Source: Franconibacter helveticus LMG 23732 (GTDB taxonomy: Bacteria; Pseudomonadota; Gammaproteobacteria; Enterobacterales; Enterobacteriaceae). Taken from it: 64,000 nt of DNA. Made by a program: the position numbers and the translations under genes. Positions 47,909-55,624 of the stretch are shown one piece after another. Positions within the stretch are counted from its first letter, which is position 1. Each line of letters opens with the position of its first letter. The notes below the pieces were generated by a model. The model saw only the letters and a list, made by a program, of their open reading frames with translations, did no database searches and was not told where the DNA came from. The stretch lies in contig NZ_AWFX01000024.1 of the NCBI RefSeq assembly GCF_000463115.2, positions 124,001 through 188,000 on the forward strand, read 5' to 3'.

Positions 47909-48791
47909 TTTTGCCTCCCTTATCGGCAGAGTAGAAGACCCAGTATTTCGAGGATTTAAAGGCTATGGAGGCGAACAGCGCTACCACCAGGAACAGCACC
48001 CACGCCAGCGCCGCGCCGTAGCCCATATCGAAATACTTGAACGCCGTGTCGTAGATGTAGAGCGAGAAAAGATAGGTGTAGTAGGTCGGGCCGCCGCCGG
48101 TAATGACATACGGTCCGGTAAATTCCTGGAATGCCTGCGTAGTCTGCATGATGAAGTTAAAGAAAATCACTGGCGTAATCAGCGGCACGGTGACTTTCAT
48201 AAACATCTGCCATTTTGACGCGCCGTCGATCATCGCCGCCTCATACTGCGACTGCGGAACGTTTTGCAACGCCGCCAGGAAAATCACCATCGCCGATCCA
48301 AACTGCCAGACGCGCAGCAGCGTTACCGACATCAGCGCCAGCGAAGGTTCGCCCAGCCAGTTCACAGGATCCAGGCCAAACACGCCGATAAAACTGTTCA
48401 GCAGGCCGTCGATGGCAAACAGCGCGCGCCAGAGCACGGCGATGGCGACGGAGCTGCCAAGAATTGACGGAATGTAATAAGCGGTGCGGAAAAAGCCGAT
48501 GCCGCGCAATTTGAAATTGAGCACGAAAGCGATGCCCAGCGCAAAAGCGAGCTTCAGCGGGATCGTCAGAAATACGTAGGCGAAAGTGACGCCCATTGAT
48601 TTCCAGAACAGATCATCTTCCGTCAGCATATAGCGGTAATTTTCAATACCGTTAAATACGGGCGGGTTCATCAAGTCATACTCGGTAAAGCTGAGTAAGA
48701 AAGAAGAAACAAAAGGGAAGGCCGTAAAGACTATCAACCCTATTATGTAGGGCGATATCCAGGCCAGTCCCAGCAACTTGTTTTCATTCAT
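47901..48791 (-). CDS. togM: Oligogalacturonide ABC transporter permease TogM
   Basis: MalF-type permease of 296 residues with six helices and an EAA loop YEAAMIDGASKWQMFMKVTVP near residue 185. It is first gene of togMNAB. KdgR-like boxes lie about 195 and 270 bp upstream. Confidence 0.92.
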   Translation of the reverse strand: MNENKLLGLAWISPYIIGLIVFTAFPFVSSFLLSFTEYDLMNPPVFNGIENYRYMLTEDDLFWKSMGVTFAYVFLTIPLKLAFALGIAFVLNFKLRGIGFFRTAYYIPSILGSSVAIAVLWRALFAIDGLLNSFIGVFGLDPVNWLGEPSLALMSVTLLRVWQFGSAMVIFLAALQNVPQSQYEAAMIDGASKWQMFMKVTVPLITPVIFFNFIMQTTQAFQEFTGPYVITGGGPTYYTYLFSLYIYDTAFKYFDMGYGAALAWVLFLVVALFASIAFKSSKYWVFYSADKGGKNG

Positions 48792-48984
48792 ACATACCTA
48801 CCTGGCAATCAAGGGTTAAAAATCAGAGGTTCGGATACGTGCCACGACGAAAGCGAGAGCCGCCTTTCAGAAAGCAAACTCTGGCTATCTCTTTGTATTT
48901 ATTGATATGTGAAGCAAGTTTTCGCCACGGCGCCGGTGAAGCTAAACGCGGGCGTGTCAACTAAATGAACTGCCGTTTCTTTTT

Positions 48985-49003
48985 TGTAAAACGACGTTTT
49001 AAT
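48985..49003. promoter_or_regulatory. KdgR-like box, togM proximal
   Basis: TGTAAAACGACGTTTTAAT with core AAAAC-GAC-GTTTT, about 195 bp upstream of the togM ATG. Confidence 0.65.
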
Positions 49004-49060
49004 TTATTTTATTGCTATTTATTTCGCCGTCATTCGATAAATAACGGAAATGTGATCAGA

Positions 49061-49079
49061 GTCGAAACGCTGTTTTGGA
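49061..49079. promoter_or_regulatory. KdgR-like box, togM distal, next to CRP-like site
   Basis: GTCGAAACGCTGTTTTGGA with core GAAAC-GCT-GTTTT. The CRP-like TGTGA element starts ten bases before it, so CRP and KdgR would compete or cooperate. Confidence 0.6.
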
Positions 49080-49256
49080 AATTTGAAGCGGGTAGGGTTT
49101 TAAGGCGCCAGCAGAAATCTGCGCCCGCGTTTTTAACAAGGGAAACGGTAAAAAAGCAAAATGCCAGGGGCCTGTACGGCGCCTCACTTTTTTGCCCGCA
49201 GAAGTTTTGCCATTAATGAGATGGAAAAGCGACTACCAGAATTAATGTAATCATTA

Positions 49257-49306
49257 GCGAGATAATATTGGCGGCTATTTTCTATTAACCCGTCAAATTA
49301 TCTCGC
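49257..49306. repeat. 10 bp inverted repeat downstream of kdgF
   Basis: GCGAGATAAT at 49257-49266 and ATTATCTCGC at 49297-49306 are perfect inverted copies 30 bp apart. The loop shows no further structure. It could be a 3' hairpin of the kdgF transcript or a binding site. Confidence 0.5.
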
Positions 49307-49355
49307 CATGAATAATGTCGTTTTCGAACGCGCGTAAGGCGAGCCGGTTGCGCTT

Positions 49356-49679
49356 TTATTTCAGGAAATCTTCCCGCATGGGGGTAAAGGTATCGAGCAG
49401 CGTGCCGGGCTTCAGGCAAACGCAGCCGTGCATAACGTGCGGCTTTTTATAAAGCGTGTCGCCAGCGCTGACGCGGTGCGTTTCATCGCCGATGGTAAAT
49501 TCAAATTCGCCAGAGAGCACATAGGTTAATTGTTCATGGGGATGGTTATGCATCGGGCCCACGGCGCCCTCCTCGAAATGCACTTCTACCGCCATCATTT
49601 TGCCGTCGTGGGCAAGGATACGGCGCGAAACGCCATTGCCGAGATCTTCAAGCCGGGTCTCTTTATGAAAGGTAAACAT
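49356..49679 (-). CDS. kdgF: Pectin degradation cupin KdgF
   Basis: Small cupin that speeds ring opening of unsaturated galacturonate to the linear diketide. Start at 49679 (MFTFHKETRLEDLG) gives 107 residues. The metal-binding cupin residues are in GPMHNHPHEQLTYVLSGEFEF and PHVMHGC. A KdgR-like box lies 18-36 bp before the ATG, where it would block the promoter. It is upstream of togMNAB on the same strand but separated by 564 bp. Confidence 0.9.
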   Translation of the reverse strand: MFTFHKETRLEDLGNGVSRRILAHDGKMMAVEVHFEEGAVGPMHNHPHEQLTYVLSGEFEFTIGDETHRVSAGDTLYKKPHVMHGCVCLKPGTLLDTFTPMREDFLK

Positions 49680-49696
49680 GAAGCCGCCTCTTAATA

Positions 49697-49715
49697 AGTA
49701 AAACAACGTTTCAAA
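49697..49715. promoter_or_regulatory. KdgR-like box, kdgF
   Basis: GTAAAACAACGTTTCAAAT with core AAAAC-AAC-GTTTC, directly upstream of kdgF. Confidence 0.7.
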
Positions 49716-49827
49716 TAATCTATCCTGGCCGAAAGATAAAGGAAACGCGAGACGCGGGAAGTGGAAAGCCGATCACATTTGCTATGGCTGTCTGGTATAA
49801 CGTTGGAGATATATTCACGGAGGCGAT

Positions 49828-50526
49828 ATGAAAACCATTGGCTTGCTGGGCGGCATGAGCTGGGAATCGACCGTGCCTTATTACCGGTTGATAAACGAAG
49901 GGGTGAAAGGGCGGCTGGGTGGCCTGCACTCCGCAAAAATCCTTCTTCACAGCGTCGATTTCCATGAAATTGAAGCCTGCCAGGCGAGCGGCGAATGGGA
50001 CCGGGCAGGGGAGATGCTGGCGCAGGCGGCGCTGGGCCTGCAAAAGGCAGGAGCTGAGGGCATCGTGCTGTGCACCAACACCATGCATAAAGTGGCGCAC
50101 CATATCGAAACCCGCTGCGCGCTGCCGTTTTTACATATTGCCGGGGCGACGGGCAGCGCCATTCGCGAAGCTGGCCTGCAAACCGTGGCGCTGCTGGGCA
50201 CGCGCTACACCATGGAGCAGGACTTTTATCGCGGACGGCTCGCCAGCGAGTATGGCATTCACTCGCTTATTCCAGACGACGCGGGGCGGGCGCGCATCAA
50301 CCAGATTATTTTTGACGAGCTCTGCTGCGGCCAGTTCACCTCTGCTTCAAAAGCGTTTTATCAGCAGGAGATCGCTAAGCTTGCGGCGCAAGGGGCGCAG
50401 GGCATTATTTTCGGCTGTACCGAGATAGGCCTTTTGCTGGCGCAGGAAGATTGCCCGCTGCCGGTCTTTGATACTGCCGCTATCCATGCCGCCGCAGCGG
50501 TGAAGTTTATGCTGGACGAAGCCTGA
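49828..50526 (+). CDS. ygeA: Broad-specificity amino acid racemase YgeA
   Basis: Asp/Glu racemase-family enzyme, shown in E. coli to racemise several amino acids. The 232 residues start [15 protein letters not shown]. Two catalytic Cys lie in [10 protein letters not shown] near 84 and [11 protein letters not shown] near 198. CGGAGGCG precedes the ATG. The stop codon touches that of convergent lysR. Confidence 0.94.
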   Translation: MKTIGLLGGMSWESTVPYYRLINEGVKGRLGGLHSAKILLHSVDFHEIEACQASGEWDRAGEMLAQAALGLQKAGAEGIVLCTNTMHKVAHHIETRCALPFLHIAGATGSAIREAGLQTVALLGTRYTMEQDFYRGRLASEYGIHSLIPDDAGRARINQIIFDELCCGQFTSASKAFYQQEIAKLAAQGAQGIIFGCTEIGLLLAQEDCPLPVFDTAAIHAAAAVKFMLDEA

Positions 50527-51450
50527 TCAGTTCGCCAGTAACGCTTCCAGCGGCGTGGTGAAAAGGCCCATCTGCTGTTGCAGGTGGGCGCTGAACGCCT
50601 CCACCAGCGCCGAAGCGGGACGGTGCAGCGGACGTATCAGGCTCACCGTAAAAGGCACCGCCACGCTGAAGCGCCGCACCACAACGCCGCTTGCGGCGTA
50701 ATCCAGCGCGGTAAGCGGATTCACTACCGAGATGCCCACCCCTGCGCGCACCATCGCACAGACGGATGCCGCGCTGTGCGTTTCCAGCACCATCCGCCGT
50801 TTCACTTCATGCTCCTGAAACAGCGAGTCGAGCAGCTGGCGATAACTGTCGGTGCGCGAAAGGCTAATGTAGTTTTCTCCTTCGAAATCCTGCGGCGTCA
50901 GCACCGTTTTTTTCGCAAGCCGGTGACGGGCGGGCAGCACGCACACTTCGTTTAAGGTCAGCAGCGTCAGGCGTTCCGTGCCTGCGGGGGTGGCGATGTT
51001 TTCCGTCAGTCCCAGATCGTGCCGCTGTGCGGAAAGCCATTCTTCGAGCAAAGGCGACTCCTGTGGGACGATATTCAGGCTGACGTCCGGGTAGCGCGTG
51101 AGAAAAGGGTTCAGCAGCAGCGGCAGAAAAGATTGCGAAAAAACCGGCAGGCAGGCAATGGAGAGTTCGCCCTGGCGAAATTCGCGCAGGCTTTCGGCGG
51201 CGCTGACTATGCGGTCCAGGCCATACCAGGAGCGCTGAACCTCTTCAAACAGCCGCAGCCCCTGTACGGTCGGGTGCAACCTGCCGCGGCTGCGGGTAAA
51301 AAGCTCAAGGCCAATCAGCTTTTCAAAACGCGCCAGCTCCCGGCTGACGGTAGGCTGTGAAGTATGCAGCAGCCCGGCCGCTTCGGTCAGATTGCCGGCG
51401 GTCATCACCGCATGAAAAATTTCGATATGACGCAACGTAACGCCAGGCAT
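50527..51450 (-). CDS. lysR: LysR, activator of lysA
   Basis: Founding LysR-type regulator, activating divergent lysA when diaminopimelate is available. The 307 residues have an N-terminal helix-turn-helix (about 4-62, NLTEAAGLLHTSQPTVSRELARFE) and an effector domain from about 90. It is divergent from lysA across 221 bp, the classic arrangement. The C-terminus is a little shorter than in E. coli (311). Confidence 0.96.
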   Translation of the reverse strand: MPGVTLRHIEIFHAVMTAGNLTEAAGLLHTSQPTVSRELARFEKLIGLELFTRSRGRLHPTVQGLRLFEEVQRSWYGLDRIVSAAESLREFRQGELSIACLPVFSQSFLPLLLNPFLTRYPDVSLNIVPQESPLLEEWLSAQRHDLGLTENIATPAGTERLTLLTLNEVCVLPARHRLAKKTVLTPQDFEGENYISLSRTDSYRQLLDSLFQEHEVKRRMVLETHSAASVCAMVRAGVGISVVNPLTALDYAASGVVVRRFSVAVPFTVSLIRPLHRPASALVEAFSAHLQQQMGLFTTPLEALLAN

Positions 51451-51671
51451 GCTGGTTTCCTTTTATTCATCAGCCAGACCCGCCGCCTGCTGTTATGCCA
51501 GGAAAACCGCGAGGTCATTTATCTCTTTTCACAGCATTTCCCCAGGCGAGGAAAAGGACGAGGCGCAAACGCGCTTAACTATATCAGTTTTGCATAGACT
51601 CCCGAGAAAACGATATTTTTTCTTCACTTCCCGTTATGGCGTAATGAGGAAAAGCGAATAAGGAGCCAGCT

Positions 51672-52934
51672 ATGCCACGTCCGTTAGACAACACCGAAAC
51701 CGCACTCAATGCCGCCAACCTCAGCCGCCTGCCCGCACAGTTTGGCTGCCCGGTCTGGGCCTATGACGCGCAGATTATCCGTGAGCGCATTGCGCAGTTG
51801 CAGCAGTTCGACGTGGTGCGTTTTGCCCAGAAGGCGTGCTCTAACATTCATATCCTCCGCCTGATGCGCGAGCAGGGCGTGAAGGTTGATTCCGTCTCGC
51901 TCGGCGAGATCGAACGCGCGCTGGCGGCGGGTTACGATCCGCAGAACAACCCGGATGACGTGGTTTTTACCGCCGATGTGATTGATGAGGCGACCCTGGC
52001 GCGCGTAAGCGAACTGCGCGTTCCGGTGAATGCCGGTTCAGTGGATATGCTGGAGCAACTTGGCGCGGTGTCGCCGGGGCATCGCGTCTGGCTGCGCGTG
52101 AACCCGGGTTTCGGCCACGGTCACAGTCAGAAAACCAACACCGGCGGCGAAAACAGCAAGCACGGCATCTGGCACAGCGATCTGCCGCAGGCGCTGGCCG
52201 TTATGCAGCGCCATCAGTTGACGCTGGTGGGCATCCATATGCACATCGGCTCCGGCGTGGATTACGGCCACCTCGAACAGGTCTGCGGGGCGATGGTGCG
52301 TCAGGTTGTGGAGTTCGGCCAGGATCTGGAGGCTATCTCCGCAGGCGGTGGTCTCTCCATTCCTTATCGCTATGGTGAAGAAGCTATCGACACCGATCAC
52401 TATTTTGGCCTGTGGAATGCGGCGCGGGAAAAAATCGCCGACCATCTCGGCCATCCGGTGAAGCTTGAGATCGAACCCGGGCGTTTCCTGGTTGCGGAAT
52501 CTGGCGTGCTGGTGGCGCAGGTGCGTAGCGTGAAGCAGATGGGATCCCGCCATTTTGTGTTGATCGACGCGGGCTTTAACGATCTGATGCGGCCTTCTAT
52601 GTACGGCAGCTATCATCATATTTCAGCGCTGGCGGCAGACGGGCGCGATCTCAGCAACAGCCCGCTTATCGATACCGTTGTCGCCGGGCCGCTGTGCGAA
52701 TCGGGCGATGTCTTTACCCAGCAGGAGGGGGGCAAGGTGGAAACCCGCGCGCTGGCGCAGGTCAAGCCTGGCGATTATCTGGTGCTTCACGATACCGGCG
52801 CGTACGGAGCCTCGATGTCGTCCAACTACAACAGCCGTCCGCTGCTGCCGGAAGTGCTGTTTGATAATGGCGAGCCGCGGCTGATTCGCCGTCGTCAGAC
52901 TATCGAAGAGCTGCTGGCGCTCGAATTACTCTGA
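51672..52934 (+). CDS. lysA: Diaminopimelate decarboxylase
   Basis: PLP enzyme converting meso-diaminopimelate to lysine. The 420 residues match E. coli LysA. PLP Lys lies in VRFAQKACSNIHIL near residue 54, HIGSGVDYG near 191, and the substrate Cys in GPLCESGDVFTQ near 342. AAGGAGCCAGC precedes the ATG. Its last 9 bases overlap the end of the convergent LacI-type gene. Confidence 0.97.
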   Translation: MPRPLDNTETALNAANLSRLPAQFGCPVWAYDAQIIRERIAQLQQFDVVRFAQKACSNIHILRLMREQGVKVDSVSLGEIERALAAGYDPQNNPDDVVFTADVIDEATLARVSELRVPVNAGSVDMLEQLGAVSPGHRVWLRVNPGFGHGHSQKTNTGGENSKHGIWHSDLPQALAVMQRHQLTLVGIHMHIGSGVDYGHLEQVCGAMVRQVVEFGQDLEAISAGGGLSIPYRYGEEAIDTDHYFGLWNAAREKIADHLGHPVKLEIEPGRFLVAESGVLVAQVRSVKQMGSRHFVLIDAGFNDLMRPSMYGSYHHISALAADGRDLSNSPLIDTVVAGPLCESGDVFTQQEGGKVETRALAQVKPGDYLVLHDTGAYGASMSSNYNSRPLLPEVLFDNGEPRLIRRRQTIEELLALELL

Positions 52935-53954
52935 ACCCTGCGGGCCGTCATAGTACGGCCCTTTCGTTACCGAATCGCGCAGCACCAGTTTGCCGGTAAA
53001 AGGCGGAATAGGCTCCAGCGGCTCGTCATTGGCGAGCCGGATAGCCTGGTCGATGGCGGTGGTGATCATGTTGTCGATAGGCAAATAGACGGTGGAAAGC
53101 CCCGGCTCCAGCCACGCGGCGCTGGGCGCGTCGTCAAAGCCGAACAGCGAAATATCGTCCGGAATGCGAAGCCCCGCCTGGTGCAGCGCCTTCGAGGCGC
53201 CGAGCGCCATATCGTCATTGCCTGCGAACAGTGCGGTAAACGTTGCGCCGCTCTGGAGCAATTCCTGACAAAGCGAATAGCCGCTCTGCATTTTTGAATC
53301 GCCGTATCTCACCCGCCGCTCGTCCCACGCGATGGCGTGTTTTTCCAGCGCTTTACGGTAACCCGCCAGCCGCGCTTTGCCCGTTGGCGTGTTGATCGGC
53401 ACCGTAATGCAGCCAATCTCCCGGTGGCCTTGCTGAATGAGGTAATCCACCGCCTGAAACGCGGCGTCCTGCTGTTCGAAGAACACGCAGCGCTCGCGCG
53501 CCTGGCTAACGTCGCGGTTAATCACCACCAGCGGCACGCCAATGGCGTCAATCAGCGACATTATCTCTTTTTCGCTCATATGGCGGGTATAAAGCACGAT
53601 GGCGTCGCACTGGCGGTCGGCCAGCATCTGCACCGCTTCAAGCTCGCGGGCGGGCGTGTCGTGCCCGTCGGTGACAATAAGCTGCTTGCCGTGGGTTTCC
53701 GTCTGGCGCGACGCCTGTTGCAGCAGGCGGCCAAAGTAAAAACCGTCGAAAGTGGAGAGCACAAGGCCAATGCTGTTGCTGGTGCGGTGAGCAAGCGATC
53801 GGGCGAGAAAATTAGGCCGGTAGCCCAGCTCTTCCATCGCCCGGAACACCTGTTTACGGGTGCTCTCCTTCACCTGCCCGGTGCCGTTCAGCACGCGCGA
53901 GACGGTGGCCTTCGAAACGCCCGCACGCAATGAAACATCCAGCATCGTTGCCAT
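52926..53954 (-). CDS. LacI-family regulator of the adjacent PTS cluster
   Basis: 342-residue LacI/GalR regulator. The helix-turn-helix with hinge occupies residues 1-60 (TMLDVSLRAGVSKATVSRVLNG), followed by the periplasmic-binding-like effector domain. It resembles AscG more than GalR. It is divergent from the PTS EIIC gene across 325 bp, so local regulation is likely. The effector would be the PTS sugar or its phosphate; unknown. Confidence 0.88.
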   Translation of the reverse strand: MATMLDVSLRAGVSKATVSRVLNGTGQVKESTRKQVFRAMEELGYRPNFLARSLAHRTSNSIGLVLSTFDGFYFGRLLQQASRQTETHGKQLIVTDGHDTPARELEAVQMLADRQCDAIVLYTRHMSEKEIMSLIDAIGVPLVVINRDVSQARERCVFFEQQDAAFQAVDYLIQQGHREIGCITVPINTPTGKARLAGYRKALEKHAIAWDERRVRYGDSKMQSGYSLCQELLQSGATFTALFAGNDDMALGASKALHQAGLRIPDDISLFGFDDAPSAAWLEPGLSTVYLPIDNMITTAIDQAIRLANDEPLEPIPPFTGKLVLRDSVTKGPYYDGPQGSE

Positions 53955-54110
53955 TCATTACTCTCCTGTCGCTTATTGCTGTGCAGTTTATCACAGCGCG
54001 CCGTTTGTTGAGCGGGGCGGGGCGAGCTTACGCCAATAGCTCCGGCGCGATCACGCTTTCAGGCGGTAATTTTAACCACAGGTAAATACCCTGCTAAAGA
54101 AAAGGGAATG

Positions 54111-54122
54111 TGGTATGCCAAA
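54111..54122. promoter_or_regulatory. Upstream operator-like element, PTS operon
   Basis: TGGTATGCCAAA, the exact reverse complement of TTTGGCATACCA at 54207-54218. Centre-to-centre distance is about 97 bp, close to nine helical turns. Confidence 0.6.
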
Positions 54123-54163
54123 TTCCCTGTGAACCGCCGTTGCGGAATACCAATCATCGGTAG

Positions 54164-54179
54164 TGCGAGATCGGTCACA
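54164..54179. promoter_or_regulatory. CRP site, PTS operon
   Basis: TGCGA-GATCGG-TCACA matches the CRP consensus at 9 of 10 defined positions. Confidence 0.7.
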
Positions 54180-54204
54180 GATAATTACCGCGGCGGAATC
54201 TATG

Positions 54205-54220
54205 TTTTGGCATACCAAAA
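54205..54220. promoter_or_regulatory. Downstream operator-like palindrome, PTS operon
   Basis: TTTTGG-CATA-CCAAAA, a palindrome resembling the UxuR/ExuR operator TTGGTATACCAA. It overlaps the predicted transcription start. Confidence 0.65.
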
Positions 54221-54279
54221 AACGGAAGTTCGCGGTCTCCGTCCACCATAACAATAACCCCTAACTGAGGTCATACCCT

Positions 54280-55617
54280 ATGGCACTACAGGAAAAGCTG
54301 ATTGACTCGCTGGGCAGTTTCGCCACGAAATTCAACAGCTACCGCTACATTATGGCGATCAAGGCATCGTTTATTACCCTGATGCCGGTGATTATCGTCG
54401 GCGCGTTTTCCGTTCTGATTTCCAATATGGTGCTGGATCCGAAAAACGGTCTGGCCAGCTTCCAGGCGCTCTCTTTTCTCGCCGCGCTCAAGCCCATTAC
54501 CAGCGCCATTAACTACGCGACGCTCAATTTTTTAAATATCGGCGCGGTCTTTCTGATTGGTATTGAGCTTGGCCGGATTAACGGCATTAAAACGCTCTTT
54601 CCCGGTCTGCTGGCGGTGATCTGCTTTATCTGCGTCACCCCCACCACGCTTGAGATGATGATCGACGGGCAGATGCATGTGGTGAAGGATGTGCTGGCGC
54701 GCCAGTTCTCCGATACCCGCAGCCTGTTCCTCGGCATGTTTATCGCCATTCTTTCCGTTGAGATCTACTGCTGGCTGGAAAGCCGTCCGGGTTTGCGCAT
54801 CAAAATGCCGGATACCGTGCCGCCTAACGTCTCCGCCTCTTTTTCCGCGCTGATCCCGGCCATTATCACCACCACGGTTATCGCGACCTTCGGCTTTGTC
54901 TTCCATCAGTTAACCGGCATGTACCTTTACGATGCGGTTTACCAGGTGGTGCAGCAACCGCTGGAGCGCGTGGTGCAAAGCCTGCCTGGGATCCTGCTGC
55001 TGATGTTTGTGGCGCAACTTTTCTGGGTTATCGGCATTCACGGCAACCAGATGATTAAGCCTATCCGCGAGCCGCTGCTGCTTGGCGCGATAACCGTCAA
55101 CATGAGCGCCTTCGAGCAGGGCAAAGAGGTGCCGAATATCATCACCATGCCGTTCTGGGATGTTTATATGAGCATCGGCGGTTCGGGCCTCACCATTGGT
55201 CTGCTGATTGCGGTGATGATCGCCACTAAACGCAAAGAGATGAAAGAGATAGCCAAACTCTCTTTCGGGCCGGGCATCTTTAACATCAACGAGCCGGTGA
55301 TATTTGGTATGCCGATCATGCTCAACCCGATCCTGGCCATTCCTTTCATCATCACCCCGCTGGTGACCGGCACGATTGGCTATTTCGCCACTGTGATGGG
55401 CTTTGCCGGCAAAGCGGTGGTCATGGTGCCCTGGACTACGCCGCCGCTGATCAACGCCTGGCTTTCCACCGCCGGCTCTATGGGCGCCGTAGTAACGCAG
55501 CTGGTCTGTATCCTGGTTTCAATCCTGATTTATCTGCCGTTTGTGAAAGTGGCTTCCCGTCGCGCCGAGCAGGCGCAGTTGCAGGCCGCCAACCCGGAAA
55601 TGGCCAAAAACGCGTGA
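54280..55617 (+). CDS. PTS EIIC component, lactose/cellobiose family
   Basis: Inner-membrane sugar permease of a phosphotransferase system. The 445 residues show about ten hydrophobic helices and the EIIC-Lac/Cel signature FNINEPVIFGMPIMLNP near 340. It is first of a cluster with a GH1 enzyme and EIIB. Lactose/cellobiose-family EIICs import beta-glucosides and related disaccharides; the substrate here is not determined. Confidence 0.9.
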   Translation: MALQEKLIDSLGSFATKFNSYRYIMAIKASFITLMPVIIVGAFSVLISNMVLDPKNGLASFQALSFLAALKPITSAINYATLNFLNIGAVFLIGIELGRINGIKTLFPGLLAVICFICVTPTTLEMMIDGQMHVVKDVLARQFSDTRSLFLGMFIAILSVEIYCWLESRPGLRIKMPDTVPPNVSASFSALIPAIITTTVIATFGFVFHQLTGMYLYDAVYQVVQQPLERVVQSLPGILLLMFVAQLFWVIGIHGNQMIKPIREPLLLGAITVNMSAFEQGKEVPNIITMPFWDVYMSIGGSGLTIGLLIAVMIATKRKEMKEIAKLSFGPGIFNINEPVIFGMPIMLNPILAIPFIITPLVTGTIGYFATVMGFAGKAVVMVPWTTPPLINAWLSTAGSMGAVVTQLVCILVSILIYLPFVKVASRRAEQAQLQAANPEMAKNA

Positions 55618-55624
55618 GGACAGC

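Larger units (their letters stand above)
48792..49355 (-). promoter_or_regulatory. togM promoter region and kdgF downstream region
   Basis: This 564 bp has no convincing gene. It contains KdgR-like boxes at 48985-49003 and 49061-49079, with a CRP-like TGTGA-TCAGAG-TCGAA at 49051-49066 directly abutting the second. A separate 10 bp inverted repeat lies at 49257-49306. Confidence 0.6.
53955..54279. promoter_or_regulatory. Divergent control region between LacI regulator and PTS operon
   Basis: The 325 bp contains a CRP site (54164-54179) and two TGGYATRCCA operator-like elements (54111-54120 and 54205-54220). A weaker GGAATACCAA half-match lies near 54143. TATGTT at 54201-54206 is a candidate -10; it would place +1 near 54213, putting CRP at -41.5. 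Confidence 0.65.
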
